A stretch of DNA of 64,000 nucleotides from Lepidostoma basale (GCA_022606425.2 JAHDVF020000876.1:1-64000), one strand, 5' to 3'. Shown: positions 20,767-32,460, counted from the first letter of the stretch. The notes: generated by a model from the sequence alone, not told the origin. A program made the numbers and translations.

Positions 20767-23491
20767 TCACCAGAGGCAGATTGGTTCTGGCAGCCGGTAG
20801 GTAAAACAATCTGTGCTGTCGCTGTCGGAGATATCTATCGGGGACAAAAAGCCGAACACCCTCCAGTACGGCCGAGTTCTCGAAGTATCCCTAATTAATC
20901 TAAAGAAATGGGTAATTAGATGTCCATCTCTTCGAAGCTGTAGAGAATTGGTTCCGAGCATTCCCAAAGAAATGCCGTGGGATAGAGCCAAGGATAGCTA
21001 CCATACTCCCTCATGTAGAGATACCTCAGAAATTTTTTCTGAACCCTCTCCAGCATAATGGAATATCTCGCCTCGTGAGGACTCCATATCACAGAACCAC
21101 TTTCGAGTCTGCTCCGAACCAATGCGTTGTATAGGACTCTGAGCACATTGGGATCCCTGAAAACTCTGCCGGTCCGGACGATGAAGCCCAACATCTTCAG
21201 TGCAGTGCCACAAATTCTCTCAACATGTGCACGAAAAGTCAGCCTACTCTCATAGATGATCCCGAGATCTCTCATCGTAGATACATGTGCTAGTTGCTGG
21301 TTGTTCATTGTGTATCTATAATACACAGTTCTCAATGCTCTAGTAAAAGATAGCATAACGCATTTAGAGACATTGAATTGCATTTGATTACTGTGACTCC
21401 AGTTGACAATATTATTGATGTCCGACTGGAGGCGAAGACAGTCTCCAGGATTTTTAATTTCCAGGAATAATTTCAGATCATCGGCAAATAAAAGAAATCG
21501 CGAGAAGTTTATCACCTTCGCAATATCATTTATGAAGATGGTGAAGAGGAGTGGCCCTAAGTTTGAACCTTGTGGCACCCCTGAATTTACAAGAAAAGGT
21601 TCCGATTGAAAAATTCCGTATGAGACGTATTGTTTTCTCCCCTCGAGGTAACTAATGAAAAACATAATCAACTGAGAAGAGAATCCAATTTGAGATAGCT
21701 TTGCTATCAGAATGTCGTGGTTCACAGTGTCAAAGGCCTTTGAGAAATCATTATATGAACAGTCAACTTGGTGACCATCATCCAAGGCCCTTGCAATGAA
21801 ATCTGTGAATACCATGAGATTAGTTTCAGTCGAGCGCCCCTTCCTGAATCCATGTTGTTCTGTTATAATATAGGGGTCGACTTTGGGAAATATCAATTTG
21901 TGTAAAATTGATTCAAATAGTTTGGCTGGAGCCGACAGTATCGCTACAGGTCTGTAGTTTTCGACCGACTCTTTTGCGCCGCTCTTGAAAATAGGACTGA
22001 TTCTGGAAAGTTTCCAGAGATCAGGAAAAGTATTTGTACTTAACGATAGGTTAAATAAAAATACAGCGGAGATATTAGGAGCTCAGAGCAGCCTTTTAAG
22101 AAGTAAATGGGAAGAAAATCAGGACCAACCGAGTGCGAATTCTTCATAGCTTTAATGGAGGATATAATATCATTCGCTTCTATCTGCGATATGACAAAGC
22201 CATGACCACAACAATTGGCACTTAACTCAGTCGCTGAATTGAAATTAAGCCGCGGGGGAACATTGCTATAGACAGATTGAAAGTGTTTAGCGAATGCATT
22301 CACTATATCTACACCCTCAACCTCCCTATCCCCATGCATCATAGTGTTTAGGATGCCCCCATCCTTTCGTAGACTTTTTACGTAGTTCCAGAAGGATCTA
22401 GGGTCATCCATAAGATTGCCCTCAATGGTGCCCACATATGTTCGAAAGGCTGATCGAACATTGCGTCTCACCACCGAGCGGTACAGACTGAAAAGTTCGT
22501 ACTCACTCCGACAACCAGTAGCCTTCCACCTCACATGATGTGCATGTTTGGTCTTAATGTCCGCGATGATTTCCCTGGAAAACCACCTCGGATATCTCCG
22601 TCCACCATTGCTTATGCGTTTTCTGGGAAAGCACAAATCAAACAATTTATAAATTTCACTGTAAAAATACTGTAAGGCATCATTTACGGTGGTCAAGTTA
22701 CACATGTCGCTCCAGTCAAGTTGAGTCATCAGCTGGTACAGCTTCAGAAAATCACCCTGACTGAAGTTCCATCCTCTGAAGATTTCTGTATTATGTCGCG
22801 GCACTCTGGTAACACCAGGGTTATCTTTACCAGAGTACTCAAATTCTAGCGCGGGATGGTAATCATCTTCAGAGACTAATGGGGACATTGATCTGGAAAC
22901 TTGCAACTTTATGTTACTCAAAATCAAGTCCAAGGTTCTGGAATCTGAGTTCAAAACGACATTGTGCTGGGCAATCCCAAAAACTGCGCATAGGTACTCC
23001 AAGTCACGCTGGACATTGTCGATCCCATGAGCAGAGTGCAGGTTAAAGTCGCCCATCACAATGACATTTTTACCTCCGATCAGATTGAAGCTCGTATGCA
23101 TCGCATCAAATAATCGGTTATAAATTTCCCAATTAGACCCCGGTGGTATATATGTTACACATATATATGTTACATGATTTACCCCATACATAAGTTTTAC
23201 CCAGAGATCCTCATTGACTGATTCAAGATTGGGGACGCGCTCAGCCCTCAGCGCATCCCCCCTCCCGACCGCCAACAAGCAGCCGCCACCGCGACTGTGG
23301 CCACTGTCGCCTGCTCGATCTCTGCGAAACACATTAAAGTTCTCTATATCAAAAAGCTCAGAGGAGAGGACGCTCGAATTCAGCCAAGTCTCAGTGAGAG
23401 CGATTATGTTAGCGTCACTCACCGAGACATTGGAGAAGAATTTCGAGCATTTTGTCCTCAATCCACGAACATTCTGATATAGGAAAGACAA
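20767..23491 (-). pseudogene. LINE-D ORF2: endonuclease and reverse transcriptase
   Basis: The first 483 codons (22040-23491) begin MSFLYQNVRGLRTK and contain ALTETWL, RGGGCLLAV and VIMGDFNLHS, the AP-endonuclease motifs. A single-base loss in the T5 run at 22057-22061 (A run on the plus strand) shifts the frame. RT continues from about 22055 through PIFKSGAKESVENYRPVAIL to 20916-21896 with QHGFRKGRSTETNL, DFSKAFDTVNHDIL (motif A), GVPQGSNLGPLLF and LLFADDLKLF (catalytic FADD). A further frame change near 20980 precedes the last segment (LRRDGHLITHFFRL). The protein would nick DNA and copy its own RNA; this copy is inactive. Confidence 0.85.
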
Positions 23492-23509
23492 AGAATTGGA
23501 GGAACCAAG

Positions 23510-24121
23510 TCAGCTCGCTCTCGGAAGTCGCGGAGCCGCAACACCCGCTCGCCACTCCTTGATGAAAGAACGGCGTGGCCAGTGTTTAGGCTCCAGGACC
23601 TCCGAGACAACCGAACTCGGTATTCCAATCTTGAACGATACATAGGAACTTCCCTCCTTGGGCTTGATTCTATGCACCGTATATGATGCCTTACGTAAAC
23701 CATTAAGGTAAGACGCCATGTCACCGACCGAGGTATCGGGGTGGAATGGGAAAAAGTGGAAAAATTTAAGAACAGGGGAGGTGGGGGAGGGGCTGTCCAT
23801 TCTCCGAGTACCTCGGACGGTGGCAGGTCGCCTCCTGGACACCACATTCCACGGGCCGCCATCACTCCCCACCGGTCTGTTGGCGACTAACGGCGCAGAG
23901 GTCTTCTCCAACGTGGCAGTCACTGACTGGTCTCCCTCAGGTTTCCTCACACCCTTCCTCTGCGAGACACCAGATGGTGGACGCTTGCCCTTGGCGGCGT
24001 CCTTTGCAGCGTTCTCCCTCTCCACCACCAAGGATCCAGCTATAGTGGCCGCGTAGGTTGCACGCGAGGCGGGAGAAGTAGAAGTAGTTGTTGATGAGGA
24101 CGGTGGAGGTATACTCATCAC
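23510..24121 (-). CDS. LINE-D ORF1 (C-terminal part)
   Basis: 203 residues. The N-terminal half is Ser/Thr/Pro-rich and basic, followed by FFHFFPFHPDTSVGDMASYL, a segment like TVHRIKPKEGSSYVSFKIGI and a final WPRRSFIKEW. These features are typical of the C-terminal domain of ORF1 in insect CR1/jockey-like LINEs, an RNA-binding protein that coats the element RNA. The stop lies 18 bp before the ATG used for ORF2 (23491). No internal stop is present, so this part may be intact; the family normally has more N-terminal sequence. Confidence 0.65.
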   Translation of the reverse strand: MMSIPPPSSSTTTSTSPASRATYAATIAGSLVVERENAAKDAAKGKRPPSGVSQRKGVRKPEGDQSVTATLEKTSAPLVANRPVGSDGGPWNVVSRRRPATVRGTRRMDSPSPTSPVLKFFHFFPFHPDTSVGDMASYLNGLRKASYTVHRIKPKEGSSYVSFKIGIPSSVVSEVLEPKHWPRRSFIKEWRAGVAAPRLPRAS

Positions 24122-24510
24122 CTCAGGACAGCCGGGCTAGGTCCCCGGGCCGATAGTAGTGGTACTAGGTACTCGGGCCGGGTAACAATTTAGTCTTACT
24201 GCCACTAAATGTACGCCTTCGCGGGCCGGGCACATCGATCATCTCGCGCAAACTCTTCACTTCGGCAGAAAGGGACCCCACCATTAAACGCTGTTCCACA
24301 TAACTGTTTTCTAATTCAATCAAATATAACTAACTAACCATCACGCCGTCTCTCCAAAGGTGTAGGCAGAAAGAATGAACGGCCACACTTTTCTTTCCCG
24401 GCATATTTCTCTCGCGTCCTCAACATTCATGCACGCGCGTCGATTTCTCTGACTCCTCACATGGCCGACATTCAATATTTGATTTATTTGATTGTGTCAT
24501 TTTTTCCAAT

Positions 24511-25015
24511 GCACAATGGTGTTCTTCTACCAACCCTTATGTATGGAAGCGAAGCATGGAACTGGCAAAGGAAGGATGAAAGTAGAATACATGCAGTAGA
24601 AATGAGATCTCTTAGACGAATGTGTGGATATTCTGTGTAAGATAGAGTGTCGAATGAAAATATAAGAAGTGAATGCGGTGCGAATGATGGTGTCATGAAC
24701 AAAATAATGAAAGGATCATTAAGATGGTTTGGACATATGGAAAGAATGAATGAAGAAAGAATGGTAAAAAAATTATATGTTAATGATGTAAATGGAACCA
24801 GAAATAGAGGAAGACCTAGGAAAACGTGGCACGATCAAATAAATCAAATATTGAATGTCGGCCATGTGAGGAGTCAGAGAAATCGACGCGCGTGCATGAC
24901 ACGATGTATGAATGTTTAGGAAGCGAGAGAAATATGTCAGGAAAGAAAGGTGTGGCAGTCCATTCTTTCTGTCTACCCCTTCGGGGAGACGGCGTGATGG
25001 TTAGTTAGTTAGTTA
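24511..25015 (+). mobile_element. LINE-A copy nested in an older LINE-A
   Basis: Starts near CACAATGGTGTTCTTCTACC and reads LMYGSEAWNWQRKDESRI, RWFGHMERMNEERMVKKLYV, then RGRPRKTWHDQINQILNVGH. It ends CTTCGGGGAGACGGCGTGAT plus GTTA repeats. T-runs flank both sides, but a clean duplication is not resolved. The opposite orientation to its host shows it arrived separately. Confidence 0.85.
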
Positions 25016-25068
25016 GCCGTTTTTTACTCAGTCTTCCTCTATTTCTGGTTCCATTTACATCGTTAAAA

Positions 25069-25332
25069 TATCGCACCGTGAGTGTAAAACCGAGATAAGT
25101 GCAAATATACATTTTGGAGATATGGGAGTTTAAAGACTTTATATTGCTTGGAAAAACTGTTTTTTTTAAATAAACCAATGATTTTCTGTTTATACTAATA
25201 TACCTATAAACCGAAAATCATTGGTTTATTTAAAAAAAACACAGTTTTCCAAGCAATATGAAGTCTTTAAACTCCCATATCTCCAAAATGTATATTTGCA
25301 CTTATCTCGGTTTTACACGCACGGTGCGATAT
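25069..25332. mobile_element. Long palindromic (foldback) element in LINE-A
   Basis: Arms of about 120 bp pair almost perfectly: ATATCGCACCGTG...GTAAAACCGAGATAAGTGCA on the left and TGCACTTATCTCGGTTTTAC...CACGGTGCGATAT on the right, with a small central loop near 25197. It interrupts the minus-strand LINE-A between its GTTAACAT and TTTTTACCAT segments. It is non-coding and its family is unknown. Confidence 0.8.
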
Positions 25333-25689
25333 ATATTTTTTACCATTCTTTCTTCATTCATTCATTCCATATGTCCAAACCATCCTACTGATCCTTTCAT
25401 TATTTTGTTTATAACACCATCATTCGCACCGCATTCACTTCTTATATTTTCATTCGACACTCTATCATACACAGAGTATGCACACATTCGTCTAAGAGAT
25501 CTCATTTCTACTGTATTTGTTCTACTTTCATCTTTCTTTTGCCAGTTCCATGATTCGCTTCCATACATAAGGGTCTGTAGAAGAACACCATTGGCACTGC
25601 CATTCTAGCTTTTTCAATCAAATATATTTACATAATAATCGTACTTTTCCTATGATCTAAGAAGTGTCTCTCCTACCGCACGAGAGTCT

Positions 25690-26215
25690 CAACAATAACA
25701 ACAAACCAAAACGTCTTTTTCCCGAAAGGGTAGGCAGAGAGAATGGACCACCACACAACTCATTCCTGACACATCACTGTAGATTACTCCACAACCATAC
25801 AACGAATCATACACACACGTCGATTCTTCCGACTTCTAACGTGGCCGACGTTTAAAATTTTATTAATTTGGTCATGCCATTTTTTCCTCGGTCTTCCTCG
25901 ACTTCATAATTCATTCACATCGTTAACGTCAACATTCTTTCTTCGTCCATGCGTTCCATATATCCAAACCAACGCAGTGATCCTTTCATAATTTTGTTCA
26001 TAATACTTTCTTCCGCTCTACATTCCTTCCTTATATCAATATTTTAAATTCTGTCGTATATCGTTTTATCACATATATTGTACGTGTGAGGGTCTCATCC
26101 CTTCTTCCGCCAGTTCCATGCTTCACTTCCATACGTCAGGGTTGGTACACTCCGTTGTGAAGGCCATTTTTGATTTCATTGATAAGTTTTTGGTTAAGGA
26201 GAAGTATAACTTTAA
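25690..26215 (-). mobile_element. LINE-A fragment, decayed
   Basis: Minus-strand LINE-A 3' end with a TTG tail (AACAATAACAACAAACC on plus), extending into the segment antisense to TLTYGSEAWNWRKK. Frames are broken and the sequence is about as decayed as the older family copies. Confidence 0.75.
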
Positions 26216-26389
26216 AAACAAATGAAACTTGTAGGTCTCTAAAGATTAAATTAATTGCATTTACCCTAACGGTGAGCCACGAGCAAACCGTTTGCTGGGA
26301 TGGCGAGCATTATGCAGTCGACAGAACACCAGAGCGCTCGTCCTACTCTGCTGCAGGCGGCATGCGGCAGTGATGACTGCGGGCCACAC

Positions 26390-26397
26390 TATAAATA
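26390..26397 (+). promoter_or_regulatory. TATAAATA box-like motif, unassigned
   Basis: CACACTATAAATAGGCG lies in a GC-richer island (26270-26460). No transcript or gene is recognised downstream, so this may be chance or part of an unrecognised element. Confidence 0.15.
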
Positions 26398-26544
26398 GGC
26401 GCCACTAATGTAAGTGGCTAGGCATGACCGATGTGGAGCCACGCTTGCTTTAGGTGCCCCATTCGTTTTATGATTATTTCAATTATTCCCATTCACTAGC
26501 GAGTGACTAATTACTCATTAAAGTATACCTCGCGCGACGGGAAC

Positions 26545-26690
26545 ATTTAGAAACCAGCAACCGCCACATTGTTCTGTCCTGACATACTTCTCTCGATTCC
26601 TGTACATCGTGACATGCACCCACGTCAAATTTTCCGACTCCTCACGTGACCGACATTTAATATTCGATTGATTTGATTAATAATCAATTA
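26545..26690 (-). mobile_element. LINE-A 3' fragment
   Basis: The plus strand reads CCGCCACATTGTTCTGTCCT then GACATACTTCTCTCGATTCC, the reverse complement of the LINE-A 3' coding end (VCQDRTVW). The terminal tail is lost. Confidence 0.7.
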
Positions 26691-27639
26691 TCCAAAAAGC
26701 ACAACCATACTTAAATACTTTCTCGCGTATTCCCAAACAAAGAACTTTTATTATTGCACAATATAAATACAGAAACGACTCTAAAGAGGATCAGATTCAA
26801 TTGCAATACCTTACTAGTAGCACGTCCAAATACAATTTCAAACTCTTTCTTGTAACACGTATTTTCGTATATCACGTCAATAAAGTTTTCTTCTTAAAAT
26901 TATTAATTGTGTTGGAAGTTATTCCATCCCAAAAATCCTCACCCGAAGGATAAAACATTAAACTGGTGGCAAAGCGAGATCTATTATAAAAACATAAAAG
27001 CCTCAATATTACAGATTTTCCTTATTTCTGTATTTTTCACTCTGTCGCTTTGAGTTTTTCCTGTAAGAGTTCCCGAAGGGTTTCGTAACTTAATATATCT
27101 GATTTAATTCAATTATAACAATAAGCAAATGTACTAACAAGATTGATTGTGGGTAAGGCGCGGCGCGGGCTCGTGAGGATAAGAAATATAAGACATCATA
27201 CATAACATACATTGTATTGCCTCCCATTCGGAAAGTTTACGCTTCCTAGAATAACCGGGTATTTAGAACATTCACTACTGACTCCTGTTTACACCGCAAC
27301 TGGTGAAATATTGCAGATTCCGTATAACGGAGTGCGCTGGCGCTGGCTGCCCGGAGTACAGCTCCACCACCGTTTTATTACTTACTGGCGTGTTTTCCAT
27401 TCCGTGAAATATCCCAATCAATGAAAAACTGGCGCCGTTTCTAGTTTGAACAATTTTTGATAGACTGGGTCAAACAACGGCGCCATGCGTACAAATAAGC
27501 GGCCAAAATGAATTACCCCATTCACAGTACCTACCCGTACCGCAAATACAAAACATTTATTTTTTAACCATTTTTTATCTATGCAATCGTTCTCAATTTA
27601 AACATAAAAAAGATTTTTTAGGTGCGTTACATGTTTTCG

Positions 27640-28165
27640 TTTATTGGAAATAATAAATGGTGCACTCCAAGTCATTACCGCAAATAGAAATATATCGACT
27701 GAAGCAATTAAAGCTTGGAGTTGGCAGAAGAATAGCGAAAGTACGATATATGTCGTAGAAATGAGATCACTAATAATAATGTTCGGAAAAAGAATGTATG
27801 ATAGAATACCTAATGAAAAAGTAGGTAAGAAAGGAATGTAAGGCGGATGAATTCGTCCTAAATAAAATTAAGAAAGAATCACTTAGATGGTTTGGACATA
27901 TGGAACGAATGGATGAAGGAAGAATGGTTAAAAGATACAAGAAGTGTGGATGGAAAAAGAAGTCGAGGAAGGCCAAGGAAAACATGGCATGACCAAATTA
28001 TTCATATTACTGAAAGGCGGCCATGTTCGAAGTAGGAACTATCGACGAGCGTCGGGTCACGGTGTATGAATGTAGAAGATGCGCGAGAGTTATGTCAGGA
28101 TAGAACAGTGTGGCGGTCCATCCTGTCTGCCTACCCCTCTTGGGAAACGGTATGATGGTAAGTTA
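27640..28165 (+). mobile_element. LINE-A fragment, about 520 bp
   Basis: Reads NGALQVITANRNIS near the start, then WSWQKNSESTIYVVEMRSL and RWFGHMERMDEGRM in shifting frames. It ends CCTACCCCTCTTGGGAAACG then GTATGATGG. Several frameshifts; inactive. Confidence 0.8.
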
Positions 28166-28747
28166 ATTAGTTTAGTTCGGAGTTCTTTAACAATTATCGT
28201 AATTTGATTAAAATATATTTGTTAATTAATCATTCATATTTTTAGAAAATAGTAGCCTAATTCTCGTATCTGAAAATATAGGTACAATTAATAGTATAAA
28301 AACCACGTATAATGTATAATTGAAAATGCATGAAATTGTTATGTAAACCAACGATAAAATGATAGAGCGCATTAAATATAATAAAATATAATTTGTATAG
28401 GTACCGTCGCCTACAGGAGACACGCGTGCTGTTGCGTCCAGCGAGACTGGTCTCCGTATTTTATATAATCTCTTCTGACGTCACTCGGGCCCATTAAACG
28501 CGAGGATCATCGTGAGGATGACGTCAGCAATTATACTATTTGCTATGTCTCCAGAAGAAAGCTATTGGTGTAATCTTCGTCGAACTGTTGCGATCGTAAT
28601 TTAACTAAGAAGACCTTATTTTTCAGCGTAAAGATGTACAAAATATATTCTTTTTCAACATTATGAATTCAGTGTTATAAATAATGCGAATACAGGGCAA
28701 TCCTCGACTTTTTTTTACATTAGATGTACAATAATAAATTCAAAATT
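28166..28747. other. No gene; two CRE-like palindromes
   Basis: TGACGTCA occurs at about 28478-28485 and 28520-28527 in a GC-richer patch (28400-28560). No coding sequence is recognised next to them. Confidence 0.3.
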
Positions 28748-28930
28748 TATTATATACAGCTGACCCAGCAACGCTTCACTATTGCTATATTCGAGTATAT
28801 AAATACACCCAATATATATTAAACAAATACAATTAAAGTTCAATATGAATTAATTTATTGGATTAAATGCCATGTGTATGGGTGCAAGATGGCTAGACAT
28901 TACAAAGTTGCCAAGTATACATAAAGTCAA
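28748..28930 (-). mobile_element. Helitron-like 3' end, mutated
   Basis: Inverted relative of 13555-13785 sharing GAAGCGTTGCTGGGTCAGCT and TTGGATTAAATGCCATGTGT. The terminal CTAGT reads CTGT here, so the end is damaged. Confidence 0.5.
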
Positions 28931-28994
28931 AAAAGAGTTTTTGATGCCAATTGGTCTTAAATATTAATGTCAATAACTGTGCTAAAGTGCATAA

Positions 28995-29120
28995 TGATTG
29001 AATGCACTGTAGTTCAGTGTGGAGGAGCTATTCCGGACAGCGCAGGATAGGGAAGAGTTTACCAGAGTGATCGCCAACGTCGGGGAGACCTGACAGGGCA
29101 CTTTAAGAAGAAGAAGAAGT
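28995..29120 (+). mobile_element. LINE-B terminal fragment with AAG tail
   Basis: Contains GTTTACCAGAGTGATCGCCA then ACGTCGGGGAGACCTGACAG (protein-like FTRVIANVGET), followed by AAGAAGAAGAAG. It is the counterpart of 31950-32105 in the opposite orientation. Confidence 0.65.
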
Positions 29121-30600
29121 ATAGTTCAAACGTCACCCTAAAGACACCACTCGTAGTACATGACACATGGAACAAAAAACAGTTTTAGCTTATTTTTCTG
29201 CTTTATGTTTAAACCACTTGTTAGATGTATAATAATAAAAATCAAAATTTATAATATATCAGATCGTTTAAAATACTATGTACCAATGATGACGTATGGC
29301 GTTGAACCAAACCGAAAGTCCATAGCCAGGATATGGACTATGGACTTTCGAGATTTAGACACAGAGGATGATAGTAGGCAAAAATCTAACAAGATTACCA
29401 ACCCTCTGGAGAACAATAACAAAGAACAATAATTTTTAAATACTACACAGATTTTAATATTTAGGCTTGCCTAATAACATGGGAGAAATATAATAATTTA
29501 AAGTAATTATTATCTAATTCATTTGAATAACTACGAGTAATATTAAAGGATTGAGGTGAGGATTGTAGGTTTCCTCTTTAATAATTCTAAAGTTCTGCAC
29601 TTTTAAACGAGGGCACGCTGCTGCGTAACATGGAGTTTTGTATTGTTGGAAACGATTATGTTACCTGATAAATGACAATGTCTTCACAACCAAATAGTAC
29701 TTTTTATTTTCAATCTTTTGGATCGAAGCCTAAAACCAACATAATAGTGTTGAAATGAGACTTCTACGAACGTGTGATAAGCCACTGTAAGTGAGATTAT
29801 CGAACTCAGATGTAAGAAGAAGCTGCAAGGCGTGTGAAGGGACCAAATTCATACGCGCGCGACAGGGGATGTAGAGAAGGCCGGAGAAGTAATCAGGATA
29901 GAAAAGAGCGGCAGCTAGTTGGGTTATTTATGAATATTTCTCGCTTAACGTATTAGAAATTGCTGCTGCCGCGCTAAACGTATGAGATATACTTAGTGGA
30001 TACAGAATATTAGAAATTCAGTGCTCGGAATGTAGGAGTAGTTTACGCAAGCGCCTTTTTAAACGTTCCCGGCACATGGCCTGGCGTTCTCTTTCATCAA
30101 TACAAGGAATAAATATTTATCAACAACAACCGGCGGAGGCCATCTTTGATGGGGAACGGCTCCACGAATAGAAGCGATGGCGTTCTTATTTCGGCGAAAG
30201 CAGACGTTTTCAGTACCTGCCGATGTGTTTTACCGGTAAAATGGCGGACAGGGAACTTGCCGTGTGGCCAGCGTCGCGTCACGCGCTCAATAATCATCGG
30301 CTCCTGACTCCTGACTCCTGACAGGTTCATCAAAGTGTCTACGCGGCACACGGCAGGTTATCACTTCTTTTATTATAATGCAGTCACAGTCTTTATAAAC
30401 CCCATTTTCGCTATTAATATGTATGTTTATGAAATTCGTGATATTTTCGTATTTTATTAAAAGGCTTTCTATGGTTCTAGATAATCTATGGTTTGTCTAA
30501 ATTTGTCAAAATCAATTCAAGGTTTGTAGAAACGTTTCGGGATGTTCTGAAACGTATATTAGAAGTATAAATGTTGTTATTTGAAATTTCATGGTAAACG
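29121..30600. other. No gene recognised
   Basis: 1.5 kb of mostly AT-rich sequence. Open frames at 29160-29432 (+) and 30097-30351 (-) carry no recognisable domain. 30120-30350 is GC-richer but unassigned. Confidence 0.4.
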
Positions 30601-30609
30601 TTCATTGTA

Positions 30610-31060
30610 AATCTTTTTCTTCTTCTTCTTCCCTATTGTAGACCTAAGTGGTCTGTTCTCCAGAGAGTTGCTCCTCCTGTGAGGTAGATTCCCAGCTGTC
30701 CTTCCATCTTTTAGGAGGTCTTCCACGAGGACGAGTCCCATGAGGCTGATTATGCAATGCAATATATGGGAGTCTGGTGGAGTCCATTCTTTGAACATGA
30801 CTGTACCAGTCCCTTTTTCGCTGTCTGCTCCATCTTATAATATCCTCAACCTCACATATCTCTCTTATTCTGGTGTTCCTCATGCGATCCCTCAGTGTCT
30901 TGCCTGCTATCGTCCTCAGTGTCTTCATTTCGGAAGTCCTCAAAACTTGCTTGGTCCTTACTGTGTCTGCCCTTGCTTCGACGCCATATGTTATTATTGG
31001 TCTTACGCATGCTTTATAGATTCTCATCTTGCTCTTAATGGCCATGTTTTTGTTCTAGGC
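30610..31060 (-). mobile_element. LINE-B-type RT C-terminus
   Basis: The minus frame 30644-31045 reads MRIYKACVRPIITYGVEARA, then MKTLRTIAGKTLRDRMRNTR, IREICEVEDII, and GRPPKRWKDSW. The plus-strand start (CTTCTTCTTCTTCC) is the GAA tail. Related to 42945-43262. A 133-residue frame is open but lacks the RT core. Confidence 0.8.
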
Positions 31061-31204
31061 ATAGACCTGGTGGGGGGAGCTGATCTACGGGAAGAAATAC
31101 AAGCCCAAGTAAACAAGGCAGCTCTCTGGGGCTCTAAAATCCACAATATGGAAAAACAAAGACATGGTCATTGTAAATAATTAAAAAAAAATCTTTGTAG
31201 AACA

Positions 31205-31380
31205 TATATATTATATTAAGTTTAATTCCACTTTTATGAATTATGGTTTCGATCGAACCAGAAGATGGCAGCGTGCTGCCGAAACCAGTCAAATCCAAAC
31301 ATAAGAGGAATTAAACTGAATATATGCTGTAATTTTATATTTATTATTATAATTATTTTTTTCATTTGTTATTTAGAAGA
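31205..31380. repeat. Dispersed repeat with CAGAAGATGGCAGCGTGCTG
   Basis: Shares GTTTCGATCGAACCAGAAGA, GCTGCCGAAACCAGTCAAAT and GGAATTAAACTGAATATATG with 41500-41680 and 49480-49660. The unit has a short imperfect palindrome around the GGCAGC/GCTGCC core. Confidence 0.5.
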
Positions 31381-31945
31381 TTATAAAATAAATAATTTAC
31401 GTAGTCATATAAAATGATATTCCGCTCTTCCACATATATTTCATGCACTAACTTTGGCACCGCGCTAAGCTGATGTCATACTTATTAGGATTTGCTAAAT
31501 CTTAACTCTGAAGCCCACATTAACATCTGTTTTTCGCAAAAAATCACCTACTCGGTAATTGCGCGGAATATTAAGACCGCCGATACTTTTCTCCAACTAC
31601 TGCGGCTTTCAGTAGGAAGTGCTAATGTCCGCTTAGTTGAGACTGGGGTTGCGGAAAACCGAAAAATACCGGACAGGTCATTGCGATGTTTCTACAGCCA
31701 TCTTATTCTTATTTCCTCGTCTTTTAGATCCTATCCACGAGACTCGTGCTGTGTGCTTGTGAACTCTGCACGCGGTCAGCAAGCGCGATAGGAACAAGTC
31801 CTATGGGAGACACTTTACTATAATATTATACAATATGGGCACAATCTATCAACTTGTCTATATACTAAAACAAGACATAGATAAATGTGATTAAAACGCG
31901 ACTGGGTATATGAAACATAACGCATAAAGCCCTGTCGATACTAAA
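31381..31945. other. No gene recognised
   Basis: A frame at 31492-31791 has no recognisable domain. AT-rich except 31560-31800. Confidence 0.35.
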
Positions 31946-31949
31946 ATAC

Positions 31950-32105
31950 CTTCTTCTTCCTGTGCCGTGTCAGGTCCCCCCGACGTTGGCGATCACTCCG
32001 GCGAAAACCTCCCTGTCTTGCGCTGCCCGAAACAGGTCATCCACCGTCCTCATTCCGGTCCACTCTCTAATGTTGCGCAGCCAGGACATCTGTTTCTCGC
32101 CATAG
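31950..32105 (-). mobile_element. LINE-B-type C-terminus (WLRNIREW motif)
   Basis: Minus strand reads MSWLRNIREWTGMRTVDDLF then RAAQDREVFAGVIANVGGT, a common terminal segment of insect RTE-like LINE proteins, and ends in a GAA tail (CTTCTTCTTCC on plus). Confidence 0.75.
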
Positions 32106-32109
32106 TGAT

Positions 32110-32460
32110 TTCCTGGGAATGATAATCAGAGTGGTTTCCCGTTGCCTTCTCTGATGGGTTTTTCTGTAGGGGTCACCTTCCCTTAGCTGGGGGGGGGGGG
32201 GTCCGGTTTTGTGGCGCCGGACACTCGCCATTCATCCTCTCCCTATCTGCTATGGCTGTTGTTAATGCCAGTGGCCACATTGCCCGGGGCTCGCGGGGCC
32301 TTAGAGACCACTCGTGGACGCTAGGGAGTAGGACTATTGGTAGTGTTGCTGATGGAATGCAACTGTGGCGTTACACGGCATTTTATAGGCACATATTTTC
32401 CAGCGGAATATGCACCACCGTGACCCTACCAAACTTTGAGCCCCTAACTAAAATACCTAC
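32110..32460 (+). repeat. Repeat family E, plus-strand copy
   Basis: Contains TGGCCACATTGCCCGGGGCT, then CTCGTGGACGCTAGGGAGTA. An inverted copy with clear similarity lies at 39120-39480. A 13-G run (32189-32201) interrupts it. Each copy sits near a LINE-B piece. No coding potential recognised. Confidence 0.6.

Larger units (their letters stand above)
20508..24310 (-). mobile_element. LINE-D, 3.8-kb jockey/CR1-group LINE
   Basis: This is the most complete LINE in the window. On the minus strand it has ORF1 (23510-24121), ORF2 with endonuclease and reverse transcriptase (20767-23491), then a 3' UTR ending in TTTGA repeats (plus-strand TCAAATCAAATCAAATCA at about 20509-20526). ORF1 lacks the N-terminal part usual for such elements, so the copy looks 5'-truncated. 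A second copy's 3' end is at 63795. The 5' limit is approximate. Confidence 0.85.
24333..25625 (-). mobile_element. LINE-A copy split by two later insertions
   Basis: Minus-strand LINE-A sequence runs 24333-24510 (3' end with GTTA tail), resumes at 25016-25068 and again at 25331-25625. The breaks are filled by a plus-strand LINE-A copy (24511-25015) and a palindromic element (25069-25332). Removing both rejoins the LINE-A order seen in other copies. The 25362-25568 part reads MYGSESWNWQKKDESR and VEMRSLRRMC. Confidence 0.8.
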
